From Acidobacteriaceae bacterium (lineage in GTDB: Bacteria; Acidobacteriota; Terriglobia; Terriglobales; Acidobacteriaceae), in the NCBI GenBank assembly GCA_030040935.1, contig JASHSG010000099.1:1-38582 (forward strand): a stretch of DNA of 38,582 nucleotides, given 5' to 3'. The translations under genes and the position numbers were made by a program. Shown piece by piece: positions 16,263-25,788 of the stretch. The notes beneath the pieces are model-generated. The model made no database searches, was not told the origin of the DNA, and worked only from the letters and a program-made list of their open reading frames with translations. Position 1 is the stretch's first letter. Every line of letters begins with the position of its first letter.

Positions 16263-19200
16263 CTAAACTTCCGCAGCATCATTGGTTTCGGGGAGAATGT
16301 CGTCGGGGCGCGCAACCCAAACATAAAGAGTGGGGAGCAGGAAGATGCTCATCAAAAGATTCGTCATCAATCCGCCGACGATGACGATGGCGAAAGGCCG
16401 CTGCGAATCGGATCCGATTCCATGAGATAAGGCGGCAGGAAGCAGTCCCAGCGTGGCGACGAGCATGGTCATGATGATGGGGCGCAGACGCAGAACGGCT
16501 CCTTCCACCGCTGCCTCCGCAATCGGCATGCCGCGCGCGCGCAACTGGTTGATATATTCCAGCATGATGACGCCGGTTTGAACGGAGACGCCGAACAGGG
16601 CGAGGAAGCCCACTTCAGAGGAGACGCTGAAATTGGTGCCCGTAACCAAAAGCACGAGCAAGCCGCCAACACTTGCCATCGCCACCGTGGCCAGAATGAG
16701 GATTGCCCACTTGAACGACTTGTACATGGAGTAAAGGATGATGAAGATGAGCAGCACAGTGATGGGCACGATGATCAGCATCCGCGCTTCGGCGCGCAAC
16801 TCGCTCTGAAATTCGCCTTCCCATGCAATGTGATAGCCGCGCGGAAGTTTAACCTGCGCGTTGACTTTCTGAATGGCTTCTCTTACGGCGTCGCCCAGGG
16901 CCCGGTTGCGAACGCTGTACTTGATCGCTACATAGCGCTGGTTGTTTTCGCGATAAATTTCGGAGCCCTCGTCGGCTTCCCTGACAGTACAAAGTTGAGC
17001 CAGCGAAACGCGTTCGCCAGAGGGCGAAAGCAGGCGGATATTGCTGATTGCGTCCTGCGTGCTGCGATACTCGGGAAGGTAGCGCAGAGTAAGGTTATAG
17101 ACTTCCTCACCTCTCAAAACCTGGGTGAGAGCGTTGCCTCCGACTGCCGTCTGGATCGCGTCCTGAATGTCGGCAACATTGATTTGCCATCGTGCCGCCG
17201 CCTGGCGATCGACCTCGTAGTCCAGGTCCGGCTGCCCGGTGACATTCAAGACTCCCAGGTCCTCGATTCCGCGAACATGACTCATTACGTCAGCAACTTC
17301 GTTGGCTTTGTCTTCAAGCACGTGCAGGTCGCTGCCGTAGACCTTGGTGGCCAGTTCGCCCTTGACTCCGCTCACGGCCTCTTCCATGTTGTCCTCGATG
17401 GGCTGCGAAAACCCCCAGCTGACGCCGGGTAACTTCTGCGACAGTTCGAGGTTCATTGCCGCGATGAGGCTGTCCTTGTTTTCGTGGAACAGTGGGCGCC
17501 ACTGTTCTTTTGGTTTCAGTCCCACGAAGAATTCGGTATTGAAGAACCCGGTGTGATCTGTACCATCGTCCGGGCGGCCGGTCTGGCTGGTGCATTCGGT
17601 CGCCTCCGGAAACGAGCAGAGCAGATCTCTGGCTTCATTGGCAACGCGAATGCCGTCACTGGGGCCCGCGCTTTGGTCAAGCTCGCCGCGGACCCAGAGG
17701 GCACCCTCGTCCAGGTGGGGCAGGAATTCGGAACCGATGACGCCGCTAAACGCGAGGAACAGTCCTAGCACCAGGCTGGCAACGCCGACTCCGAGAGTAA
17801 AGAGGCGATGGTGGATGGCCCACGTCGCTGCTCGGCGGTAGCGCGTCCTGAGGAATGTCATCACTGGGTTCTGCCATTCCTTCGCACCCTTGCTGAACGC
17901 AAAGCTCGAAAGTACCGGCGAGAGAATCATGGAAAACATCAGCGCGCCCAGGAGCGCAAAGGCCACCGTCCAGGCCATGGGTCGGAAGAGACGGCCTTCG
18001 ACAGCCTGAAGAGTAAAGATGGGAAGATAAGCGGTGATGATAATGCCAATGGCGTAAAAAACTGGCCGCTGGACTTCGTGGGCGGCCTCGGCGATGCGCA
18101 TGCGTACCGGTCTCCCATTTTCTTCCTCGTGCGAAAGATGGCGCACAATGTTTTCCACCATCACCACGGCGCCATCGACGACCATGCCAAAGTCCAGTGC
18201 GCCGAGCGAAAGCAAATTGGCCGGGATACCCTTGAGGTCAAGGCAAATGGCGGCAAAAAGCAATGAGAAAGGAATGGTGAGAGCGACAATGAGAGCGCCG
18301 CGAACGTTGCCCAGAAAGAGAAACAGAATGATGACGACCAGGATCATTCCGGCCGTAAGGTTTTGCAGAACTGTGTGCGTTGTGAAATGGAGCAGGTCGC
18401 TGCGATCAATAAAGGATACGATTTTCACTCCCTTAGGCAGAATCTGGTCGTTGAGCTCCTGCACTTTTTGGCGAATTCCAATCAGCGTAGGCTGCGCGTC
18501 GTCGCCCTTTTGCAGCGCAGCAATGCCTGAGACGACATCATCATTGTCGAGGATTCTGCCGTCGGGCAGGTGCTCAGCCCGGCCGAACCGGCCGAGACGA
18601 ATCTCCGGTCCCTGGGTGACGACACCGATATCCTTGATGCGAACCGGTGTGCCGCTCTTGGTGGTTACAACCGTGTTGCCGATGTCCTGAATATCTTTAA
18701 CGAGGCCGACCTCGCGAACGTTGACCTGCTGCTCGCCCTCTTCGATGAAGCTTCCTCCAGCATTGGCGTTGTTATTGGTGAGTTGCTGTTCCACCTGGCC
18801 GATGCTGAGCCCATAGTCAATCAGCTTGTTGGGATCGATGAGGACCTGATATTCACGTGTCGGTCCACCAAAGGGATTGACGTCAACGACGCCGGGAACC
18901 GACTTTAGATTTTTTTCGATCACCCAGGTTTCCAGAGACTTGAGATTCATCACGTCGTACTCTGGGTTGGTGCTTTCCAGGGTGTAGAAGTAAATCTGGC
19001 CGACCGGGCTCCAGTCCGTTCCCATCTGAGGAACGACGCCCGGAGGCAGCGTCACCTGCGAAAGGCGTTCGAGCACCCGCTCGCGGTTTTCAAAGTTCGT
19101 GGTGTCTTCGCCGAAGACCATTTCCACGGTGGAGAGGCCGAAGATGGACCAGGAGCGCACGTGCGCAACGCCGGGAATTCCGTTCATCACGGTTTCAAGG

Positions 19201-19403
19201 GGGATGGTGACCTGCTGCTCGATCTGCTCGGCGGAGATGCCGGGCCACTGCGCGATCACGTCGACATAATTGTTGGCGACGTCAGGATAGGCTTCGACGG
19301 GCAGGCGATGAAACGAGATGATGCCCCAGACGAAGAGCACAATTCCGATGGCCAGCACCATCAGGCGGTTCTGGAGTGCAAAGTCGACCAGTTTCCTGAT
19401 CAT
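16263..19403 (-). CDS. HME-type RND efflux transporter permease (CzcA/CusA family)
   Basis: 1046 aa; N-terminal MIRKLVDFALQNRLMVLAIGIVLFVWG; CzcA-type TM4 motif DFGMVVDGAVVMVENI; typical RND porter repeats. Confidence 0.95.
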   Translation of the reverse strand: MIRKLVDFALQNRLMVLAIGIVLFVWGIISFHRLPVEAYPDVANNYVDVIAQWPGISAEQIEQQVTIPLETVMNGIPGVAHVRSWSIFGLSTVEMVFGEDTTNFENRERVLERLSQVTLPPGVVPQMGTDWSPVGQIYFYTLESTNPEYDVMNLKSLETWVIEKNLKSVPGVVDVNPFGGPTREYQVLIDPNKLIDYGLSIGQVEQQLTNNNANAGGSFIEEGEQQVNVREVGLVKDIQDIGNTVVTTKSGTPVRIKDIGVVTQGPEIRLGRFGRAEHLPDGRILDNDDVVSGIAALQKGDDAQPTLIGIRQKVQELNDQILPKGVKIVSFIDRSDLLHFTTHTVLQNLTAGMILVVIILFLFLGNVRGALIVALTIPFSLLFAAICLDLKGIPANLLSLGALDFGMVVDGAVVMVENIVRHLSHEEENGRPVRMRIAEAAHEVQRPVFYAIGIIITAYLPIFTLQAVEGRLFRPMAWTVAFALLGALMFSMILSPVLSSFAFSKGAKEWQNPVMTFLRTRYRRAATWAIHHRLFTLGVGVASLVLGLFLAFSGVIGSEFLPHLDEGALWVRGELDQSAGPSDGIRVANEARDLLCSFPEATECTSQTGRPDDGTDHTGFFNTEFFVGLKPKEQWRPLFHENKDSLIAAMNLELSQKLPGVSWGFSQPIEDNMEEAVSGVKGELATKVYGSDLHVLEDKANEVADVMSHVRGIEDLGVLNVTGQPDLDYEVDRQAAARWQINVADIQDAIQTAVGGNALTQVLRGEEVYNLTLRYLPEYRSTQDAISNIRLLSPSGERVSLAQLCTVREADEGSEIYRENNQRYVAIKYSVRNRALGDAVREAIQKVNAQVKLPRGYHIAWEGEFQSELRAEARMLIIVPITVLLIFIILYSMYKSFKWAILILATVAMASVGGLLVLLVTGTNFSVSSEVGFLALFGVSVQTGVIMLEYINQLRARGMPIAEAAVEGAVLRLRPIIMTMLVATLGLLPAALSHGIGSDSQRPFAIVIVGGLMTNLLMSIFLLPTLYVWVARPDDILPETNDAAEV

Positions 19404-20539
19404 TGCGCCTCCGCCGTCGATTCGAGCTCAAGAACCTGCTTGACAACTTGCTGGCCGGGCGCTATCCCGGAAAGAATCTCCTGCATATTTCCCGGCAGCG
19501 CTTCGCCCGCGGCGACTTCGACGCGCTTGAACTGGTTGTTGCCGGCCGGCTCAAAGACCCAGTCTCGATCGTGCAGATGTAGAATCGCCGTGGACGGCAC
19601 GACCGCACGCACCACCGTTTCGCGGCTCATCAGTGTCGCCGTCGCATACATCCCGAGCCGGAACATGCCCGGGTTCGGGACCTCGATGCGGACCTTTGCG
19701 GTGCGAATGGTGGGATCGAGGACAGGGCCGATGTCGCTCACGCGCCCGGTGAAGACTTTGCCCGGAACTGCGTTAAGCCTTATTTGCGCCTCCTGCCCCA
19801 GACGGACTTGAGGAAGGTCATTCTCATAGACGTCACAGACGATCCATACCACCGATAAATCAGCGATGGTAAATGCCGTCGATGAGCCCGTGTAGGTGAC
19901 GCCCGCGGCAGCGGCGTTGGTGACATTTTGCGCGACGATAACGCCGGAGATCGGCGCATAGACGTTCACAACGCTGCTGGGGTGGTTTTTGTCGACGCCG
20001 AGCGTCGTCAATTGCTGGTCGGCCGCAGCCAGATCGGCCTTGGCATCGTCCTCAGAGTCCTGAGCCTGTTCCAGCATTGACTGCGAGATGGCGCCGTGCG
20101 CGAAGAGATCCTGCGCGCGAACAAGCGCCTTGTTCGCCAACTGCTCGTCGTTGACCGCTTTGAGATACGTGTCGAACGCATTGGTGATGTCGGGACTTTG
20201 CACTTTAAGAAGAAGCTGGCCTTTTTTGACGTTGTCATCGAGACGCGCACGAATATCAACCACGCGTCCGCTGGCCAGCGAGATCACCGGAACCTCGCGG
20301 TCGATATCGGGAAAGACCGAGCCCGTCACGTCGAGTTTTTCGGGAACATCGACGCTGCCTGCCGCGATCAGCGGAAATTGGGTTGGGTCGTCGACGGGTA
20401 TCAGCGCGGCGTCGCCGGTCTGGGTTACCGGCGACTGCTGCACTTCGCCGCTGGCAGGGTTGAACTTCTTACCGCAGCCAGCGAGCGCAAGGCATCCAGC
20501 AAGGCAGCAGCCGGCCTTCAATAGAGAAAGATTGGTCAT
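19400..20539 (-). CDS. RND efflux periplasmic adaptor (CzcB/CusB family), lipoprotein-like
   Basis: 379 aa; lipobox-like LAGCLALAGCGKK; VVDIRARLDDNVKKGQLLLKVQSPDI, VYAPISGVIVAQNV; 4-nt overlap with the permease start. Confidence 0.93.
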   Translation of the reverse strand: MTNLSLLKAGCCLAGCLALAGCGKKFNPASGEVQQSPVTQTGDAALIPVDDPTQFPLIAAGSVDVPEKLDVTGSVFPDIDREVPVISLASGRVVDIRARLDDNVKKGQLLLKVQSPDITNAFDTYLKAVNDEQLANKALVRAQDLFAHGAISQSMLEQAQDSEDDAKADLAAADQQLTTLGVDKNHPSSVVNVYAPISGVIVAQNVTNAAAAGVTYTGSSTAFTIADLSVVWIVCDVYENDLPQVRLGQEAQIRLNAVPGKVFTGRVSDIGPVLDPTIRTAKVRIEVPNPGMFRLGMYATATLMSRETVVRAVVPSTAILHLHDRDWVFEPAGNNQFKRVEVAAGEALPGNMQEILSGIAPGQQVVKQVLELESTAEAQ

Positions 20540-21807
20540 TGGATCACCTCGCGCCCAACGGCAAGATTGAGTTGCGCGGCGGCGGTTAAGTAGGAGCCGA
20601 TCAGCTGCGCATAGGCAAGCTGCACCTGGCGGAAGTCGGATTGCGCGTTGAGAAAATCCATGAGGGATGCGCCGCCATGCTCGTAGGAATACGTCACGGT
20701 GTCGCGGACGCGCAGAGCCTGCGCGTTATATTGCGCCCGGTAGGGCTTCAACAGGGCGATATTGCTGGCGACCTCGGCGTATGCCGTGTCGACGTCAGAA
20801 AAAACCTGCGCGCGGACGGCTTCGCTGGCCTGCCGGCTGCGGTCAATGTCGATCTGGGTGCGCTGTTTTTCGCCCTGATTACGGTCGAAGATGCGCAGGG
20901 GAATGTTCATGCCGGCGCCAAGCGTCTGTATGCCGTCAGGATTATTGTTCGAAGAATTATAGGTATACCAGGCGCTGAACGTGGGGTCGGTTGAGCCGTT
21001 CGCAATGGCCAGCTTGTGATTTGTTTCCGATTGCTGAATTGTCTCAAGCGCAGCCTGGAGGTCGGGACGATTGGCCAGCGCGATCTGGTGAAAGTCATCG
21101 AGAGGCTGCAGCGCATCGGAAAAATCGAAGGTTCCAGTCACGTCGAACTGCGCCACTGGAGTCCGGTCATTAAGCAATTGCAGGAGCTGGATCTTCGCCG
21201 TGCGCAGATTGACGATCGCATTTTGCAATTCGGCTTCATATTGCACCCGCAGCAATTCGATGCGGTCGAAGTCGATCGACGCGATGTCGCCGGCCTTGAA
21301 TCGGTCGCGGCTGATGTCGATGATCTTGTCATAGTAGTCGAGATCGTCCTGCGCCAGCTTGGCCACCGCTTCGGCCTCCAGCGTTTGAACGAATGCCGAG
21401 CGCAACGTGAACTCGAGGGTACGCTTCAAGTCCTCATGCTCCGACTCAGAGATCCGTGTGCCCTGCCGAGCACTCTCAAGGCGCAGCTCGCGCTTGTGGT
21501 CGCGTTCGTGCAGGTAGCTCAGGCTGGGCTGCTCGAACGTGCCTTTGAATGGAGTCCAGACTCCATCGTGGGGCGCGATCTGCGTGCCATCCGCCAGTAA
21601 ACCGAACTGCGGATTGGGCCGCAGATAAGCCGTGATCTCTTCGGCGCGCGTCTCGTCTACGTTGTCGGCATCGGCTTTCAACGCAGGATTATTGGACTCA
21701 AACTGCGCCTTCACCTGGTCCCAGGTAAGCGCTTGCTGCGCGCAGGACGTTGAAGAGGCGCCGAGCAAGCCGAGGATGAGTCCGGGCCAACAGGGCCGGA
21801 AATTCAT
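20536..21807 (-). CDS. TolC-family outer membrane efflux protein (CzcC/CusC-like)
   Basis: 423 aa; signal peptide, paired coiled-coil repeats, RAQYNAQALRVRDTVTYSYEHGGASLMDFLNAQSDFRQVQLAYAQLIGSYLTAAAQLNLAVG; 4-nt overlap with the adaptor. Confidence 0.93.
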   Translation of the reverse strand: MNFRPCWPGLILGLLGASSTSCAQQALTWDQVKAQFESNNPALKADADNVDETRAEEITAYLRPNPQFGLLADGTQIAPHDGVWTPFKGTFEQPSLSYLHERDHKRELRLESARQGTRISESEHEDLKRTLEFTLRSAFVQTLEAEAVAKLAQDDLDYYDKIIDISRDRFKAGDIASIDFDRIELLRVQYEAELQNAIVNLRTAKIQLLQLLNDRTPVAQFDVTGTFDFSDALQPLDDFHQIALANRPDLQAALETIQQSETNHKLAIANGSTDPTFSAWYTYNSSNNNPDGIQTLGAGMNIPLRIFDRNQGEKQRTQIDIDRSRQASEAVRAQVFSDVDTAYAEVASNIALLKPYRAQYNAQALRVRDTVTYSYEHGGASLMDFLNAQSDFRQVQLAYAQLIGSYLTAAAQLNLAVGREVIQ

Positions 21808-21883
21808 GGCAAGTTCCAGTCATCGCACGAATGCGATCGGGTGAAAGTGACGTAAAAGGCGGGGAGATAAAGGTAAGCACCGT

Positions 21884-22291
21884 TCAGGCTACAGGAGGGG
21901 GCCTGGACCATAGGGCAAGCAATTGCGCGCTGCCTTTAGCGGGAGCGGAGATTTCGATGGGCAGGATAGCCAACCTGCGCTGGGGGAAAGGATGTAGGGA
22001 GGGAGCTATGAGAGCAACTGTGCCGAGCGCATGTGGTGCGTTCCTGGCGCAAAGAAACTGGTCGCGCTTTCCCGCGCTTCGCTCGACTTCAGCAGGATTA
22101 CTGGAGGCCTGTAAATCGTCGGTGATGGAAATGACCGGCAGAAGAATTGCGGTCAGTGCACACAGCGCGATGAGCTGCACCGCGATCGCGGGAAGCAGAT
22201 TCGTCCGCGTCGCGTGACGGCTTCGACCGCCCCAAACACCCCAAAGGACGATGGTCACAGCGAGCCATGCGAGATTGCAGACGAGTTCCAT
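21884..22291 (-). CDS. Small membrane protein preceding the RND operon
   Basis: 135 aa; two N-terminal hydrophobic segments (LVCNLAWLAVTIVLWGVWGG; LLPAIAVQLIALCALTAILLPVISITDDLQ); same strand, 76 nt upstream of the TolC-like start. Confidence 0.65.
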   Translation of the reverse strand: MELVCNLAWLAVTIVLWGVWGGRSRHATRTNLLPAIAVQLIALCALTAILLPVISITDDLQASSNPAEVERSAGKRDQFLCARNAPHALGTVALIAPSLHPFPQRRLAILPIEISAPAKGSAQLLALWSRPPPVA

Positions 22292-22370
22292 GAGCTAGGG
22301 GGATTATACCCGAGCCTTCTTTAAATGGGGCTTAAAACGAGCCTAAAATATTGCGAATCAGTTCTATACA

Positions 22371-23747
22371 TCAAACGATCTCGTAGGGGTGCCGTTGGTG
22401 CCGGGAGAGCAGGCTCGCGGCAATATCGTCGCCCAGGATCATCTCGGTTTTCGGGTCCCAGTGCACGTGGTGCTGGGTCTTCATGACAATCCAGTGCAGC
22501 AGGCAAGTGGAGCAGGCGCGGTGGCCAATCTCAGCAGGCGCCACGGGGGCTTTTCTCGAATGGATGCAGTCGAGCCAGTTGCCATGCTGATCGTCCGATG
22601 TATATGGATGCCAGCCTTCGGGGCCGATCACGGAATCGAGAATTTTGGGGTCGCTGGCGCGCAGCGGAACGATCGGAAGGGAAGGCGCCCCGGCAGAAGC
22701 TGGCGACGCCATGCCATCTCTGCACACAAAGATCCAGCCCTTGTCCCCGATCCACTTGATCCCATTTTCAAATTCGCCTGAGATGGTCATGATTACGCCG
22801 TTGTCATAACGGCCGTAGGTTTTGAAAGGGCCGTGAACATCCCAGAGGCCTTCTGTGGGGAAATCGGCATGCCCCCAGATTTCGACGGGACCGGTGAGCT
22901 CGGCATCCATTCCCCAATGCGCGGTGTCGACGTGGTGCGCGCCCCAGCCGGTAATCATGCCGGCGCCGAACTGCTCCATGCGCAGCCATCCGGGGCGCTC
23001 GAAGCCCTCTTGAGGCATGACGCGATCGACGGTATAAGGCACTTCGGGCGTGGAGCCGAGCCACGCATCGTAGTTGAACCCCTCCGGAACGGGCATGGGC
23101 TGGGGATTGCCGCCAGCAGGATCGCCGGGGAGTCCGACTTCAACTCGCTCGACTGCGCCGATGCGGCCATTGCGCACCAGCTCCACGGCTCGTGCAAATT
23201 GTTTCCACGAACGCTGCTGCGAGCCCACTTGAAGGATCTGCCTGCTTGCGTTCACATGATTGACCATGATGCGGCCTTCTCGGATGGTCAGCGACGCCGG
23301 CTTCTGGAGATACACATCCTTTCTGGCCTCAACAGCGGCAACGGCCAGCCTCGCATGCTGATGGTCGGGAGTTGAAATCAGGACTGCATCGATCTCCTTG
23401 TTGGCGAGCAGCTCTCGAAAGTCCGAGTACCTTCTTGTGCCGGTGTAAGGCCTGCCCAGCTTCTTCGTGTATGCGTCATCGACGAACTGCCGGCCGAGCT
23501 CGGCGCGCTGCGCGCTCAGATCGCAAACGGCGACGATGCGATTGTCGCGGCCTGGGACGCCCGTGAATTGCAACACACCCGGCATATCGTGCACGCGCGA
23601 GATGCGTCCGACACCGATGGCGCCGATGTTGATTCGATTGGAAGGCGCTGTCGCGCCAAAGACTGAGCTGGGGACGATGGCCGGAAATCCGGCGGCCACT
23701 GCTCCGGCGAAAGAGCATTGGATGAATTTGCGTCTCGTGGAAACCAT
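22371..23747 (-). CDS. Gfo/Idh/MocA family oxidoreductase with Tat-like signal
   Basis: MVSTRRKFIQCSFAGAVAAGFPAIVPSSVFGA; Rossmann INIGAIGVGRISRVHDMPG; KEIDAVLISTPDHQHARLAVAAVEARKDVYLQKPASLTIREGR. The ORF opens at 23786, but the start at 23747 fits the signal peptide. Confidence 0.93.
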   Translation of the reverse strand: MVSTRRKFIQCSFAGAVAAGFPAIVPSSVFGATAPSNRINIGAIGVGRISRVHDMPGVLQFTGVPGRDNRIVAVCDLSAQRAELGRQFVDDAYTKKLGRPYTGTRRYSDFRELLANKEIDAVLISTPDHQHARLAVAAVEARKDVYLQKPASLTIREGRIMVNHVNASRQILQVGSQQRSWKQFARAVELVRNGRIGAVERVEVGLPGDPAGGNPQPMPVPEGFNYDAWLGSTPEVPYTVDRVMPQEGFERPGWLRMEQFGAGMITGWGAHHVDTAHWGMDAELTGPVEIWGHADFPTEGLWDVHGPFKTYGRYDNGVIMTISGEFENGIKWIGDKGWIFVCRDGMASPASAGAPSLPIVPLRASDPKILDSVIGPEGWHPYTSDDQHGNWLDCIHSRKAPVAPAEIGHRACSTCLLHWIVMKTQHHVHWDPKTEMILGDDIAASLLSRHQRHPYEIV

Positions 23748-23868
23748 GAACGGCACTCCTGAGCCGCGAAGGCTCAGTGGACCCAATCTACACCAACGAT
23801 GCGATCGCCGTCAGCGGAGAAACACCCTGAATCGCGCAGTGCCCTGAGTGGTAGCATCATAGTGACAG

Positions 23869-25524
23869 ATGCAAACAAAAAAATTGCAGATCATTCCCCT
23901 GGGCGGGCTGGGTGAGTTCGGCATGAACTGCCTGGCCGTGCGCTGGGAAGACGACATCATTGTGATCGACGCGGGCCTGATGTTTCCCGAGACCGAGCTG
24001 CTGGGCGTCGACATTGTGGTTCCCGATATCAGCTACCTGATTGAGAACAAGCGGCACGTTCGCGCCATCGTACTGACGCACGGGCACGAGGACCACATCG
24101 GCGGTTTGCCGTGGATCCTGAACGAGTTGAAGGTTCCGGTATATGCGACCGAGTTCACGCTCGCCTATGTTGAAGACAAGCTGGAAGAGCACGAGTTGCT
24201 CGATTTAACCGAGCTAATTGAGATTGAGCCGAAGGCGAAGTTCACCATCGGACCCTTCACGATTGAGCCGATCCGGGTGACGCACTCGCTGGTGGATTGC
24301 GTGGCACTGGCGATTGAAACGCCGGTGGGTATCATCATTCACACCGGCGACTTCAAGATCGATCTTGCGCCGCTGGACGACAAGGCCTTTGACCTGCATA
24401 CCTTTGCCGAGTACGGCAAGCGGGGCGTGCTGGCGCTGTTGCAGGACTCAACCAACGTCGAACGGCCGGGCTACACGCCCAGCGAGCGCGCCGTCATTCC
24501 GCGGCTTGACGAGATCCTCACGCAATCGAAGAAGAAGCTTTTCTTCAGTTGCTTTTCATCGTCGATCTATCGCATCCGCATTGCCATGGAGCTGGCGCGC
24601 AAGCATGGGCGCAAAGTGGCGGTGGTGGGCAGGTCGATGGTGGAGAGCACCGAGATTGCGCAGGATCTCGGCTACATCGAGATTCCGCCGGGGGTGATGA
24701 TCAATCCCGGGCAGATACGCGATTTTCCGCCGGAGCAGCTGATGATTTTGATCAGCGGGACGCAGGGCGAACCGCTGAGTGCGCTGAGCCGCGCGGCGGT
24801 GGACAATCACAAGCACGCGCACGTGGAGCCCGGAGATACCGTGGTGCTGAGCTCAAGGATCATTCCCGGGAATGAGAAGGGAATTTTTCGCGTCATCGAC
24901 CACCTGAGCCGGCGCGAGGCGAATGTGATCTATGACGACGGGCAGCACGGGCTGATCCACGTGAGCGGCCACGGCAGCCAGGAGGAGATGCGGCTGCTGA
25001 TCAACCTGGTGCGGCCAAAGTTCTTCATCCCAGTGCACGGCGACTATCGTTTTTTGCGGCGTCATGCGCAATTGGCGCTGGAGACAGGCGCGGTGGAACA
25101 CGCGATCGTAATTGAAGACGGCGACGTGCTGGAACTGGACAAAGACGACGCGCGCAAGCAGGAAAAAGTGACGGCCGGCCGCATCCTGATCGACTCGGGT
25201 TCATCAATCGACGTAGTCGAGGATCTGGTGATTCGCGACCGGCGCATCCTGTCGGAGGATGGCGTGGTGCTGGCGGTGCTTGCCATAAATAAGAAGACGG
25301 GCAAGGTGGAGCGCGAACCGGAAGTGCTGATGCGCGGATTCGGCGGCGCGGACATTACAGACCAGGCGCGCGAGACAGTTCTCAAAACGCTGGATGGGTT
25401 GAGCGCGGAGCAGAAGTCCGACTACGGCATGGTGAACGAGCGCGTGCGCGTGGAGCTGAAGCGTCTCATCCAGAAGAGCACGGGCCGACGGCCGATGATT
25501 ATGCCGGTGATCCTGGAAATTTGA
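23869..25524 (+). CDS. rnj: Ribonuclease J (metallo-beta-lactamase/beta-CASP)
   Basis: 551 aa; IIPLGGLGEFGMNCLAVRWEDDIIVIDAGLMFPE, LTHGHEDHIGGLPWIL, GDFKIDLAPLDD, HVSGHGSQEEMRLLINLVRPKFFIPVHGDYR. Confidence 0.96.
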   Translation: MQTKKLQIIPLGGLGEFGMNCLAVRWEDDIIVIDAGLMFPETELLGVDIVVPDISYLIENKRHVRAIVLTHGHEDHIGGLPWILNELKVPVYATEFTLAYVEDKLEEHELLDLTELIEIEPKAKFTIGPFTIEPIRVTHSLVDCVALAIETPVGIIIHTGDFKIDLAPLDDKAFDLHTFAEYGKRGVLALLQDSTNVERPGYTPSERAVIPRLDEILTQSKKKLFFSCFSSSIYRIRIAMELARKHGRKVAVVGRSMVESTEIAQDLGYIEIPPGVMINPGQIRDFPPEQLMILISGTQGEPLSALSRAAVDNHKHAHVEPGDTVVLSSRIIPGNEKGIFRVIDHLSRREANVIYDDGQHGLIHVSGHGSQEEMRLLINLVRPKFFIPVHGDYRFLRRHAQLALETGAVEHAIVIEDGDVLELDKDDARKQEKVTAGRILIDSGSSIDVVEDLVIRDRRILSEDGVVLAVLAINKKTGKVEREPEVLMRGFGGADITDQARETVLKTLDGLSAEQKSDYGMVNERVRVELKRLIQKSTGRRPMIMPVILEI

Positions 25525-25788
25525 GTAAAGGGAGCAAGGGACCAGGCTTCAAGCGACCGAAGCACGAAGGAAGCCGGGAGCAAAGGTCCTAAAGACGGCG
25601 AATTCTGTCGCCAGATTGAACATAATTTCATTGTCCGACGCAGTTCTCAGCTTGTCGCATCAACCTTTGGGTGGATGGTTGATGGGGCAATTGCATTCGA
25701 TCGCGTATTCCCCAGGATGTGCCCAGGCTCCGCGGCGAACCGAATCGAGCCTATACTTAGATCGCGAGTAAGGGGACACAAGCGAGCC

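Noticed and set aside
16578-17432. 284-aa plus-strand ORF (and several others at 17484-18908) antisense to the RND permease
   Set aside because: Shadow ORFs of a highly confident coding region.
23877-23883. A7 homopolymer in codons 3-5 of RNase J
   Set aside because: Could allow slippage, but a 7-mer in an essential-type gene is weak evidence for phase variation.
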